This document shows, piece after piece, positions 1-8,631 of a stretch of DNA of 35,051 nt. Numbering within the stretch: position 1 is the stretch's first letter; every line of letters starts with the position of its first letter. Under the pieces are notes generated by a model. It did not search any database. It was not told where the DNA came from and saw only the letters and a list, made by a program, of their open reading frames with translations. The stretch covers positions 1-35,051 of the forward strand of contig WRLR01000035.1 of the NCBI GenBank assembly GCA_009777515.1, written 5' to 3'. Both the position numbers and the translations under genes were made by a program. Source of the DNA: Oscillospiraceae bacterium. GTDB taxonomy: Bacteria; Bacillota; Clostridia; WRLR01.

Positions 1-508
1 GAAGGTGTTTGTTGTTTTGTAGATAGCTGACGACAAAATCGCCGTTTTCTGATTTGACAGGGTTTTTATTATAAAAATCTATCCTGTTTTGCACCTTGCG
101 ATAAAACCAACCGCTCCACGGTTCGGCGCCATCCGGCGCGGGCAGGGAATGAATTTTCGCGAGAGTTTCCCCGGCTGACATTCCCCATATGAACTGTTCT
201 GTTTCGGGCAGATGGGGCAATGCATCTCTGGCGTCTTCCCCGTCGAGCCAGCCCGACAGGGAGTAGCAGCTTTCGCCCCTATCGCACAAGCCGAAACCCA
301 GCGGCTCCGGCGTCAAGACGCCAAGCGCATACACACGCTCCATCATGCTGTACTCAGCCTTTTTGCGTTCAAGCTCTGAAATATCAGACACGCGCAGGAG
401 CATACGCCGGCCGTCCGCTGTTTCTGTATAAAATTTTCTATCATCCGACCATCCCTTTGCAATCGGCTCGATTTTAGCTATGTTTGTTGTGCCGTAAATA
501 AGTTTCAT
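1..508 (-). CDS. Aminoglycoside phosphotransferase-family protein, N-terminal part (cut by window edge)
   Basis: Reading the minus strand from ATG at 508 gives 169 codons open to the window edge, so the C-terminal half with the catalytic loop is missing. The visible part has the N-lobe pattern of APH/choline-kinase-like phosphotransferases: a GWSDDRKFY start, a TADGRRMLLRVSD strand that carries the usual ATP-lobe basic residue, an ELERKKAEYSMMERV helix, an LGVLTPEPLGFG strand, then SGWLDGEDARDALP and GETLAKIHSLP. An AGGGAAGG-like ribosome site lies upstream, and an extended -10 box lies about 50 bp upstream of the start. Many family members phosphorylate small molecules other than antibiotics, so no resistance is implied. 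The substrate is unknown. Confidence 0.75.
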   Translation of the reverse strand, partial: MKLIYGTTNIAKIEPIAKGWSDDRKFYTETADGRRMLLRVSDISELERKKAEYSMMERVYALGVLTPEPLGFGLCDRGESCYSLSGWLDGEDARDALPHLPETEQFIWGMSAGETLAKIHSLPAPDGAEPWSGWFYRKVQNRIDFYNKNPVKSENGDFVVSYLQNNKHL

Positions 509-554
509 TTGCGCGCCTTCCCTGTATCGCGCCAATGCGCTCTGTGATGTGCAG

Positions 555-563
555 ATTATAGCA
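555..563 (-). promoter_or_regulatory. Extended -10 promoter for the phosphotransferase gene
   Basis: On the minus strand the sequence reads TGCTATAAT, a perfect TATAAT with the TGn extension. It would start transcription near 548, about 40 nt before the ATG at 508. No good -35 box is seen at 17 bp, as is common for extended -10 promoters. Confidence 0.5.
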
Positions 564-592
564 TGTTATTTACATATTTTTCTATATGCTAA

Positions 593-621
593 TTGTATTT
601 TATGGTGAATAAATATATGAT
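593..621 (+). promoter_or_regulatory. Candidate sigma-A promoter for the mannonate dehydratase gene
   Basis: TTGTAT at 593-598 and TATGAT at 616-621 are 17 bp apart (4/6 and 5/6 matches to consensus). Transcription would start near 628, so the leader before the ATG at 825 would be about 200 nt and would contain the 14-bp repeat array. The 509-824 gap has no gene. It holds this promoter, the divergent promoter and the repeats. Confidence 0.4.
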
Positions 622-652
622 ATAGGAATAGTCCTATAGGCATAGTACTATA

Positions 653-722
653 AGGGTAGTTCCAATAGGGGCAGTTCCTTAGGGGCAGTTCCTTAGGGGC
701 AGTTCCTTAGGGGCAGTTCCTA
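653..722 (+). repeat. 14-bp tandem repeat (five units) in the uxuA leader
   Basis: The unit AGGGGCAGTTCCTT occurs at 667-680, 681-694 and 695-708, then with one change at the end at 709-722. A degenerate unit (AGGGTAGTTCCAAT) precedes them at 653-666. The array is bracketed by two related blocks, CCTATAGG followed by CATAGTACTATA, near 633-652 and 719-740. It lies between the candidate promoter and the start codon of the next gene. Confidence 0.9.
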
Positions 723-824
723 TAGGAAACATAGTACTATACTGACGCAAGGGTCGGACGCAAAGGGCGCCGTGCCGGGTGCGCTGCGCCCGGCGCGCGA
801 TATACTAATAAGGGGGTAAGTATC

Positions 825-1895
825 ATGGCAGTACCAATGAAAGCGGTTAAGGGGTATTATAACAGTAAGCCCGGGATTCAGGTCGGTACTAAGATGGAGG
901 GCAAGATTGAAAAACTGCCCGACGGCTCGTTCAGTTTCAGTGAAGAGGGCATCCAGTTTTTGAAGCAACTGGGCATCGAGTGGGTCATGGTCAACGATCC
1001 GCCCGCGCACACCGCTAAGGAGATGAAGCAGCTTAGGGAGCAGCTTGAGGAGAAGGGGCTCAAAATTTTCCGCCTCGCGAACAACAGGCTGCACAACATG
1101 TCCTCGGTGACTTTGAACAAGGAGGACCGGGACCGCTGGATTGACGAGTATCTGGAATACATCACGAACCTGGGCGAAGCGGGGGTCTATTACTCGACCT
1201 ACGCCCACATGGGCAACGGCATCTGGCGCGACACCATCCGCAGGCCTGTCCGGGGCGGGGCCACGGCGGGCGGCCTGAACTTCAAAGCCGAGAACCACGG
1301 GCGCTGGGGGGGCGAGAGGTTCTCGTGGCCGCTGAGCCACGGGCGCGAGTATTCGAATGACGAGCTGTGGGAGAACTACGAATATTTCATCAAGAAAGTC
1401 AAGCCAGTCGCGGAGTCGGCCGGCGTCTTTATCGGCGTGCACCCGGACGATCCGCCCGGCTATGACATAGCGGGTGTGCCGCGCTGCATATTCGGCAATT
1501 TTGAAGGTTATAAAAAAGCGCTCGAAATAGCCGACAGCCCGAACATAGGCGCATGCCTGTGCGTCGGCTGCTGGCTGGAGGCGGGCTCTGCGGCGGGTAG
1601 CACGCCCGAGGAGTTCATCCGCTACTTCGCGCGGCAGGGCAAGCTGTTCAAGCTGCATATGCGCAACGTCACTGCGACGCTGGCGGACGACGAGGGCTTC
1701 AACGAGACTTTCCCGGACGCCGGCTACTATAACCTGAACAATGTCATGGAGACCCTGGCGGAAGAGGGCTTCGACGGCGCCATAATGAACGACCACCTCA
1801 TCAACATGGTCGGCGGGCACTACACCTGCGAGGCCTACTTTACGGCATATTTAAAGGGCGCGGTCGACGCGATAGAAAACAGGAAAGCCAAATAA
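825..1895 (+). CDS. uxuA: Mannonate dehydratase (UxuA family)
   Basis: This 356-aa TIM-barrel protein would dehydrate D-mannonate to 2-keto-3-deoxygluconate in cytoplasmic hexuronate breakdown. Family signatures are HPDDPP with H206, a following GVPR segment, the CVGCW segment with C246, the LHMRN strand with H278, and the C-terminal NDH with D323 and H324. These correspond to the His/Cys/His/Asp/His metal site known for the family. Length is in the usual 350-390 range. The ATG follows AGGGGGTAAG at good distance. The nearest functional relatives in the window are the ManD-type dehydratase and sugar importer more than 27 kb away, so it seems to be a separate transcription unit. The C-terminal segment after NDH differs from the E. 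coli type, so another acid sugar as substrate cannot be excluded. Confidence 0.85.
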   Translation: MAVPMKAVKGYYNSKPGIQVGTKMEGKIEKLPDGSFSFSEEGIQFLKQLGIEWVMVNDPPAHTAKEMKQLREQLEEKGLKIFRLANNRLHNMSSVTLNKEDRDRWIDEYLEYITNLGEAGVYYSTYAHMGNGIWRDTIRRPVRGGATAGGLNFKAENHGRWGGERFSWPLSHGREYSNDELWENYEYFIKKVKPVAESAGVFIGVHPDDPPGYDIAGVPRCIFGNFEGYKKALEIADSPNIGACLCVGCWLEAGSAAGSTPEEFIRYFARQGKLFKLHMRNVTATLADDEGFNETFPDAGYYNLNNVMETLAEEGFDGAIMNDHLINMVGGHYTCEAYFTAYLKGAVDAIENRKAK

Positions 1896-1972
1896 TAGCG
1901 TCAACATAATATAATTAATTCTTGGCACCAGCCGTTGCGCGCCGGGGGCGAAACGGTTGCGGCGGCGGGCAT

Positions 1973-4900
1973 ATGGCATTACGCATAATCACGGGCAGGG
2001 CGGGCAGCGGGAAGACGCTTCTGTGTTTAAATGAAATAAAAGAGCGCTTGAGCGGTGTGTGCGGTAAGCATGGTGGGCGCGGCGGGCTTGATGGGAATGG
2101 CGAGCGAGGCGGGCTAGATAGGTATAACGGACGCGGCGGGCTTTACTATATCGTGCCCGAGCAGTCGAACCTAGAAGCCGAGCACAGCATGTTTGCGCAT
2201 TGCGGGGCAGACGGCCTCGCCGGCAGCACCGCCGCCGTGCTTACGTTCAGCCGCATGTCGCACCGCGTTTTTGCCGAGCTTCCAGGCATGAACAGGCAAT
2301 ATATCAACGCGCCGGGCAAGAAGATATGCCTCTCGTCCGTCGTGGAGGAGAGCCGGGGCGAGCTTGATTACTTCAAGGGCTTGAGCGGCTGCGCGGGATT
2401 TATTGACGATCTAGCTGCCATGTTCAGCGAATTTAAACAATATAAAATATCTGCGGCTGCGCTCAGCGCGGCTGCGGATATTTTTTACGGCAAAAACACC
2501 TCGCTACAATTAAAATTGAAAGAGCTGTCGCTACTGTACAACCGCTATTGCGAGCGCGTCGGCGGCGGCGCCTATGCGGACACAGAGGACGATTTGACGG
2601 CGCTCGCTGCGGTCGCCGACGAATCGGGCCTGATCCGTGGGGCCGAATTCTGGATAGACGGTTTTGATGGGTTCACGGAGCAGGAATACGATGTGTTGCG
2701 AGGGCTTGTCAGGCACGCAGCCGGCGTCACCGTTTGCCTGTGCTGCGACGGTTCCGCAAAGGCGCCGCTTTTTGCCCCGACTATGGAAACGGCAAGGCGG
2801 CTGGAAGAGATAGCTTCGGAATCTGGAGCGATGGCATCAAAGATATCTTTGCAACCTAAGGTATCTTTGCAACCTTTGGATATTAACGAAGTACGCTTGT
2901 CTGCGGTAGATGTGCACCATGTGTCCTTACAACCATCGCATCTGCCACCGGCGCAACCGTTCCCGTCGCATCTGCAGCTGGAGTTGCGCCATCTTGAGCG
3001 GAACCTGTACCATGGCTATGCAAGCATGTATAAGCAGGCAAACAACGCCGTGTTTTTACGCGAGTTCGCAGACTGCTACGATGAAGTGGAATACGCCGCC
3101 GCTTCTATCCGGGCCCTCTGCCGCGAACAGGGCTACCGATATGGGGATATAGCCGTCATCTGCTCGGACCTCGAAGCGTACGCTCCGCTCGTCGGGCCGA
3201 TTTTCGAGCGCGGCGGCATTCGCTGTTTTATAGATATAAAAAAAGACATCACAGATCACCCTTTAATCCGGCTGATACTGTCATTGTTTGCGATCCTCGA
3301 CAGCGGCTACGCGCTAGATCCGGTTTTTTCATATCTCAAAACAGGCCTCGCGGGCGTTTCAACGAGCGACATAGACAAACTTGAAAACTTTGCCATCGCG
3401 CACGGCATCCGAGGACGGCTATGGAGGGGCGATGCGGAGATATGGTCGGGCGCGGCAGAACTGAACAGTGTCCGCGAGAGGTTTATACAGCCTATTTTGC
3501 GATTTGAGGAATCCACCGGCGCGGCTCATACCGGGCCCGAAGAATTCTGTGCGGCGCTTTACGCACTGTTGGAAAATAGCGGGGCGAAGGATGCAGTCAG
3601 TAATGTGTTGGCGTCCATCGGGCAGACGCCCGAAGATAGGGCGGCCTATTCCGAGTGGAAGCAGATTTGGGACATTGTCATAGAAATACTCGATCATATA
3701 GCAGAAACAGGCGACGTAGCGGGACGAACGCCCCGGAACTCTCCGGCGCGTGGCAGAAGCGCTTATACGAATATATTTCGCAGCGGTGCAGAGAGCTACA
3801 AGGTAGGCGCCATCCCGCCGTCCTCGGACGAGGTGCTCGTCGGGAGCGTGGACAGAACCCGGCAGCGCAATGTAAAGGCGTTGTTCCTGCTGGGCGCGAA
3901 CGAGGGAGCTTTTCCAGGAACACGTAAAGCCGCCGCTCTGTTCAATGATAGCGAAAGGGTTGCGCTGCGCGCGTCGGGGCTTAAAATTGCCAACGACTCG
4001 GCAGCGGCGTCTATCGATTCGCTTTTCCGCGTGTACAGGACGCTGACCATTCCATCCCGTCGCCTCTCCATATCATGGACAGCCACGTCGCCCAGTGGTA
4101 ATGCCGCGAAACCTTCATATATTGTAAAACGCCTCGGGAGGATGTTTGCCCCTCAGGATGCAGCGCCGGAGCATGCCACTTTGAAAATATATTCGCGAGA
4201 TAACGCGCTGGAGGGTCTGATCCGTGAGTTCAAGGCCTCCAGAGCCGCCGGTTTGCCGCCAGCGCCTGAATGGGGCGCTGTCCACCGTTGGTTCATGGGC
4301 AGGGGCGACAGCGCCCTGGAATCCATCATGCAGTATTTTGACTACCGCAAGCCATGGGTGCGGTTACCCGGCAGCACGGCCTTTAATATAACAAGAAACA
4401 TCAGCGTTTCGCAGTTGGAAAGATACGCGGCATGCCCGTTCTCGTATCTCGGTGAGTACTTGGTTCGCGCTCTGCCCAGGCGAGAACATAAAATCGAGGC
4501 GCCCGATGTGGGGTCTTTTGTCCACAAGGCCATTGAAATAGCGTCGCGCGGCATGTCAGAGCCCGACAGCAATATATCGATTGACGAATGCAGGGCGCGG
4601 TCGGGCGAGGCAGTCGACTGGCTGCTCGCGGAAGACAAGGTCAGCGTGTTTGCTTCCAACAGCCGAAACAGATATCAAAAAGACCGTGTCAAGGATATCG
4701 TGGCATGGAGCATATACGCAATGTCGAAGCATACCGCTGTGGGCGCTTACAAGCCATGGAAACATGAAATGCGTTTCAGTGCCGAAATAGAAGCCGCGCC
4801 CGTATGGCACGATATAACTGCCGCGCCTGCTGCGCCTACCGAGTCTGCCGCGTCTGCCACGTTTGCCGAACCTGCTACGCATGCCGCATCTGTCTCGCCT

Positions 4901-5749
4901 GCTGCGCCCGATGCTCTCGCAGTGCCCGCCGGGCAGCCGCCACTCACGATCCGGGGCATCGTTGACAGGGTGGACGTCGCAAATGCGGGCGGCAGAACAT
5001 ATGTGAGGGTCGTCGACTACAAAACAGGCCACAGGCGCATATCGATCTGCGATATTGTCAACGGCCTGACGCTCCAACTACCGGTATACCTCGAAGCTGC
5101 CCTCAATGCCGCTTCCCTTGGAAGTAATGTGGGCGGCGGGAATCCACTGCCGGGGGGGATGTTCTATTTCGAAACGCGCCAGCCCGTTATAAACGCAAGC
5201 AAAAACGGGCGAGCGGCGCTATATGGGGGTAACGCAATGCAGGGGGCGCGAACAATAGATAGCGACGCGCGGGCGGCGGCAACGCCGCCTGCGCCCGATG
5301 ACGCGTTGCTGGACTTGATGACAATGAGCGGCTATATAATAGGCGATGAAGACGACTACGAAAACACCTATGAAAAAGACATACGTGAAATCGGCGCCTC
5401 GCGTATAATAAAAGGCGTATCGGTCAAGCGCGACGGGATGTTTACCGCGAGGGTCTTTGCCCCGGACTTGGAAGATTACGCGTTGATCAACCGCGCCGTC
5501 GCGATGAGCATCAATGAAATATGCGCCGGGCTGGGCATGGGGCGCTTTGACGTCGCCCCGTATAAAAAATCCGGAAGGACCCCCTGCGGCTATTGCAAGT
5601 ACAGGGGGGCATGCGGGCTGGACATAATCAGGCAAAACGAGGCTTTTCGTAAAATAACAAGAAAAAGCGACAAAAACTACCTCATGGATCTGCGTGACCT
5701 GCAGCAGGGGCAAAGCGGCAGCCATGGGGGCGACGCGGGCATCAAATGA
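1973..5749 (+). CDS. addB: Helicase-exonuclease subunit AddB with low-complexity insertions
   Basis: AddB is the inactivated-helicase/nuclease subunit of the AddAB double-strand-break processing enzyme. The protein (about 1258 aa) starts MALRIITGRAGSGKT with a Walker A motif at residues 8-15. The YIVPEQSNLEAE segment follows. The C-terminal RecB-like nuclease has GSFVHKAIE, DRVD and VVDYKTG. The iron-sulfur cysteines appear as one in ERYAACPFSYLGEY and three in TPCGYCKYRGACGLD. The chosen ATG at 1973 matches the family start. A TTG at 1922 in the same frame lacks a ribosome site. Three segments look inserted: Gly-rich (about residues 28-57), a VSLQP-repeated stretch (about 289-339) and an Ala/Pro/Ser run (about 949-987) just before DRVD. 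The usual partner addA is not next to it. The stop overlaps the next ATG. Confidence 0.93.
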   Translation: MALRIITGRAGSGKTLLCLNEIKERLSGVCGKHGGRGGLDGNGERGGLDRYNGRGGLYYIVPEQSNLEAEHSMFAHCGADGLAGSTAAVLTFSRMSHRVFAELPGMNRQYINAPGKKICLSSVVEESRGELDYFKGLSGCAGFIDDLAAMFSEFKQYKISAAALSAAADIFYGKNTSLQLKLKELSLLYNRYCERVGGGAYADTEDDLTALAAVADESGLIRGAEFWIDGFDGFTEQEYDVLRGLVRHAAGVTVCLCCDGSAKAPLFAPTMETARRLEEIASESGAMASKISLQPKVSLQPLDINEVRLSAVDVHHVSLQPSHLPPAQPFPSHLQLELRHLERNLYHGYASMYKQANNAVFLREFADCYDEVEYAAASIRALCREQGYRYGDIAVICSDLEAYAPLVGPIFERGGIRCFIDIKKDITDHPLIRLILSLFAILDSGYALDPVFSYLKTGLAGVSTSDIDKLENFAIAHGIRGRLWRGDAEIWSGAAELNSVRERFIQPILRFEESTGAAHTGPEEFCAALYALLENSGAKDAVSNVLASIGQTPEDRAAYSEWKQIWDIVIEILDHIAETGDVAGRTPRNSPARGRSAYTNIFRSGAESYKVGAIPPSSDEVLVGSVDRTRQRNVKALFLLGANEGAFPGTRKAAALFNDSERVALRASGLKIANDSAAASIDSLFRVYRTLTIPSRRLSISWTATSPSGNAAKPSYIVKRLGRMFAPQDAAPEHATLKIYSRDNALEGLIREFKASRAAGLPPAPEWGAVHRWFMGRGDSALESIMQYFDYRKPWVRLPGSTAFNITRNISVSQLERYAACPFSYLGEYLVRALPRREHKIEAPDVGSFVHKAIEIASRGMSEPDSNISIDECRARSGEAVDWLLAEDKVSVFASNSRNRYQKDRVKDIVAWSIYAMSKHTAVGAYKPWKHEMRFSAEIEAAPVWHDITAAPAAPTESAASATFAEPATHAASVSPAAPDALAVPAGQPPLTIRGIVDRVDVANAGGRTYVRVVDYKTGHRRISICDIVNGLTLQLPVYLEAALNAASLGSNVGGGNPLPGGMFYFETRQPVINASKNGRAALYGGNAMQGARTIDSDARAAATPPAPDDALLDLMTMSGYIIGDEDDYENTYEKDIREIGASRIIKGVSVKRDGMFTARVFAPDLEDYALINRAVAMSINEICAGLGMGRFDVAPYKKSGRTPCGYCKYRGACGLDIIRQNEAFRKITRKSDKNYLMDLRDLQQGQSGSHGGDAGIK

Positions 5750-6633
5750 CGCCGTTCGCGCTGATCGCGGCCGGCGCCATTGCTATCGCCGCCGTTGTCC
5801 TGCTGCTTTTTATCGCATACATGCGCCGCGAGGCGACGCGCGTGGTTTTGGAAACCGTCCGCTTGTACGACGGCGACGACGGCCTCCGTGTCGTGCAGCT
5901 CTCGGACATCCACATTAAAATCGGGGGCGCGCCTCCCGAAAAAATAATCCGGATGATCCGCGACGCGAACCCGCATGTTGTCATGCTTACAGGTGACTAC
6001 ATCGATTCCCCCAGCGATGCGGAGCCTTTCATCGCGTGGATGGGCGAACTGGTCGGCGCGCTCGGCGGGATCGACGCGAGTCGCAAGGATAGCGGGGACG
6101 GTACGGTCGGCGGGGTGAGTTTTTACCTGTGCTTCGGGAACCATGACAATGAAGCGTTTTTGCGCGCCCCGTCGCTGCGGCGCGAATTTACTAGGGCGTT
6201 GAAGCGCATGGGCGTCTATGTCATGGAGGACCGGACGCTGTCGTTTTCGCACAACGGGAAATTGTACGCCGTTACGGGGTTTTCCGACTTCTACTATGCT
6301 CCGCACAGCAGCATCCAAAGGGCGCTAAACGGGACGCCAAAGGGCGCAAGCTACCATATCGGTATATCGCACAACCCGGACCTCGCCATGGAGCTACGCG
6401 GCCCGCGCCCCGATTTGCTCCTGCTGGGGCATTTCCACGGAGGCCAAATATGGATGCCGTTCCATCTTGAGTACACCTGCCTCCGCAAGGAGCGGCTGTG
6501 CAAAATCGGCATTCGCCGGGGCCTGCATGAGTACGGCGGCAGGCGTATATACATCAGCCGGGGCATCGGTTGCGTGATGTTCCCGTTCAGGCTCGGCTCG
6601 CGCCCCGAGATAACATTATTTTTACTTCCATGA
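5746..6633 (+). CDS. Membrane-anchored metallophosphoesterase (YkuE-like)
   Basis: This 295-aa protein starts in an ATGA overlap with the addB stop, so translation is probably coupled. Residues 5-25 form one hydrophobic helix that would anchor it to the membrane. The calcineurin-like phosphoesterase motifs follow in order: LSDIHI (D54, H56), LTGDYID, CFGNHDN, ISHNPD and GHFHGGQ. These are the dinuclear metal ligands, and all appear intact. Relatives such as B. subtilis YkuE act at the cell surface, and others hydrolyse lipid-linked phosphates such as UDP-diacylglucosamine. The true substrate here cannot be read from sequence. Pairing with addB is probably only transcriptional. Confidence 0.85.
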   Translation: MTPFALIAAGAIAIAAVVLLLFIAYMRREATRVVLETVRLYDGDDGLRVVQLSDIHIKIGGAPPEKIIRMIRDANPHVVMLTGDYIDSPSDAEPFIAWMGELVGALGGIDASRKDSGDGTVGGVSFYLCFGNHDNEAFLRAPSLRREFTRALKRMGVYVMEDRTLSFSHNGKLYAVTGFSDFYYAPHSSIQRALNGTPKGASYHIGISHNPDLAMELRGPRPDLLLLGHFHGGQIWMPFHLEYTCLRKERLCKIGIRRGLHEYGGRRIYISRGIGCVMFPFRLGSRPEITLFLLP

Positions 6634-6691
6634 CATAAACATCTTGCTTGCGCTCATATAATATTGATAGGATAATCATAACGCCTCGCGG

Positions 6692-6761
6692 CATACGCCA
6701 TATTAAACGCGAAATTATATTATTCAAATTTGTCTACATTAATTTTGCAATATGGCGTATG
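6692..6761. promoter_or_regulatory. 13-bp perfect inverted repeat before the oxidoreductase gene
   Basis: CATACGCCATATT at 6692-6704 is the exact reverse complement of AATATGGCGTATG at 6749-6761. The 44-bp spacer is AT-rich. The right arm ends 32 bp before the start codon at 6794. It could be a regulator's paired half-sites or the ends of a small inserted element. Confidence 0.6.
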
Positions 6762-6793
6762 AGCGAGCCAATAGTTTATAGGGGGTCTATTAA

Positions 6794-7795
6794 ATGTCCA
6801 ATCAAAAGAAACTCCGGGTAGGCATCATCGGTTGCGGGTTTATCATGAAGCTGACGCACACCGGCACGCTGGAACGCATGGACGACGTGGACGTTGTAGC
6901 TGTGGCGGATCCCATCGAAGAAAACCGCAGCGCCGTAGCTGCCCGCTTGGGCGCGCCGGCCGCGTACGCCGACCACAGAGCGCTATTCGAGTCCGAAAAG
7001 AATCTGGACGCAGTTATCATCGCCGTGCCTCCCGCGCTGCACGCGGGCATAGAGGAGGAGGCCATCGAGCGTAAAATCCATTTCTTGGTCGAAAAGCCCA
7101 TGACGCTCGATTTGGACCTTGGCAGGCGCATAACCGACGGCGCCGCGAAAGCGGGGCTCGTCGCTGCGGCGAGTTTTCAGGACCGCTACATGGACATCAC
7201 AGATCGCATGAAGGAGGAAGTGTCGCGGACGGACGTCGGGCTGATCCATGCCACATGGGCACAGGACGTCGCCATCAAGGGCTGGTGGATGAAAAAAGAC
7301 ACCAGCGGCGGGCAGCTATTTGAGCAGACCATCCATTTGGTGGACATGGTCCGCTATCTGTTCGGCGACTTTGAATCGGTGTTCGCGATGAAAACATCTG
7401 GCATCGTAAACAAAGCCGACTACGGGGATTACGATTTGGACGATAGCTCCACAGCCTTGTTCCGCCTGAAGTCCGGCGCCACAGCCACGTTCTTTTCGGC
7501 GTGCTACCTGACCTCCGGCGGCGTCACCATCGACAACGGCATCGTAGCGCTGGGGCGGCAGCGTTCATTCGCTTACTCGCTGCGCAGGAGCCTGCGCGTC
7601 GTGACGCGTAGTGCGGACCTCTGCTATCGGCGCATGAACGATTCAACATTCGACTCGAACACCGCGTTTTTCAACGCAGTCCGAAAGGGCGACCCGTCCG
7701 CCGTGCGTTGTACATATGGCGACGGGCTGAAATCGCTGGAGGCGTGTTTCGCGGCGAACCAGTCGATGGATACCGGCAAGCCCGTTATGTTATAG
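6794..7795 (+). CDS. Gfo/Idh/MocA-family NAD(P)-dependent oxidoreductase
   Basis: This 333-aa protein has the N-terminal Rossmann motif GIIGCGF and the family EKP motif in FLVEKPMTLDL, with the lysine used in catalysis. The second domain contains HATWAQD and the EQTIHLVDMVRYLFGD helix, whose histidine matches the usual catalytic position. Members oxidise or epimerise sugars, inositols or their derivatives in the cytoplasm. The ATG follows a TATAGGGGGTC ribosome site. It stands alone between an inverted repeat and an AT-rich spacer, so the substrate is not suggested by neighbours. Confidence 0.85.
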   Translation: MSNQKKLRVGIIGCGFIMKLTHTGTLERMDDVDVVAVADPIEENRSAVAARLGAPAAYADHRALFESEKNLDAVIIAVPPALHAGIEEEAIERKIHFLVEKPMTLDLDLGRRITDGAAKAGLVAAASFQDRYMDITDRMKEEVSRTDVGLIHATWAQDVAIKGWWMKKDTSGGQLFEQTIHLVDMVRYLFGDFESVFAMKTSGIVNKADYGDYDLDDSSTALFRLKSGATATFFSACYLTSGGVTIDNGIVALGRQRSFAYSLRRSLRVVTRSADLCYRRMNDSTFDSNTAFFNAVRKGDPSAVRCTYGDGLKSLEACFAANQSMDTGKPVML

Positions 7796-7833
7796 GCATA
7801 TTACTACATTTCAACGTACTGCGCGGGAGCGGC

Positions 7834-7855
7834 ATCTGGGCATCCAGGGCCGCCC
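7834..7855 (+). terminator. Weak hairpin after the oxidoreductase gene
   Basis: GCGGC and CTGG on the left can pair with CCAG and CCGC on the right across a GCAT loop, with an internal mismatch. No T-run follows directly, so a terminator role is only possible. Confidence 0.25.
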
Positions 7856-8025
7856 CTGCAAAAACCTATTAAAAACGTTATTGTATTAACAAATTGTTAA
7901 TTATTAATAATAAGTGCTTTGCTACAATAAACCCTTGCTTTTTGTGGCTCGTTTTGTTATTCTTTTTTTACTGCTCTTAAATATCAATTCCATACAAATG
8001 AAAAATGGCTTTAGGGGTGCAAAAG

Positions 8026-8631
8026 ATGATTATCGATAGCAACGGCAGGCTTTTTGGCAAAGTCAGCATCATTGACGTGTTGATTATTGCCCTCGTCATA
8101 GCGGCGTGTTTTTTTATCGCCGTCAGGTATTTTTCCTCCAGGGACAACCCCATCGGGGCGGGCAGTTCGCTCGACGAACTGGAAATAAAGTTCTATTCCG
8201 AGGAAGTCAATAATTTTGTTGTGGATGCGATTAAAGCAGGCGACGCCGCCAAAGAGTTTGCGCAGTACGCAAATTTCGGGACTGTCGTTAATGTCGAGAA
8301 AGCAGACTCGATCACGTGGGTCGGCGACTTCGACGGTTTCATCCTCCCCTCGTCCAAGGACGGCCATTATTCATCCATCATTGTCACCACGCGCGCGCGG
8401 GGCCGGATCAACGATATAGGGTTCGAGTTAGACGGCACCAATTATTTCGTTGGCAAAACCGTTATCATGCAGTTTGGGAAAGCCGGGTTCCAAGGGCGGA
8501 TCGCGGGCGTGGAGCGCGTCGCGGATATCGAGGCCGGCGCAATCAGCAACGCGTCAGCCATAGAGGCCGAAGGCGGCGCCGACATGGACTCGCAGCCCGA
8601 TGAAGCCGAAGACGACAGGGATTCGGCATGA
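8026..8631 (+). CDS. DUF4330-family membrane-anchored protein
   Basis: The protein is 201 aa. It begins MIIDSNGRLFGKVSIIDVLI, the start typical of DUF4330 proteins, runs into one hydrophobic helix (about residues 17-36), and has an external domain rich in beta strands. The tail is acidic and Ala-rich. The chosen ATG at 8026 has AGGGGTG seven bases before it. An in-frame ATG at 8005 has none. Function is unknown. The gene overlaps the ligase-like gene by ATGA, so the two are probably translated together and may act on the same surface polymer. Confidence 0.75.
   Translation: MIIDSNGRLFGKVSIIDVLIIALVIAACFFIAVRYFSSRDNPIGAGSSLDELEIKFYSEEVNNFVVDAIKAGDAAKEFAQYANFGTVVNVEKADSITWVGDFDGFILPSSKDGHYSSIIVTTRARGRINDIGFELDGTNYFVGKTVIMQFGKAGFQGRIAGVERVADIEAGAISNASAIEAEGGADMDSQPDEAEDDRDSA

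Noticed and set aside
1-508. Antibiotic resistance gene
   Set aside because: Only the N-lobe of a broad phosphotransferase family is seen. Many members are not resistance enzymes and no close resistance signature is visible.
653-722. CRISPR-like array
   Set aside because: The 14-bp units are directly adjacent without spacers and no cas gene is near, so this is a plain tandem repeat.
720-1820. 366-codon open frame antisense to uxuA
   Set aside because: The plus strand encodes a full enzyme with a ribosome site. The antisense frame is an effect of GC-rich third positions.
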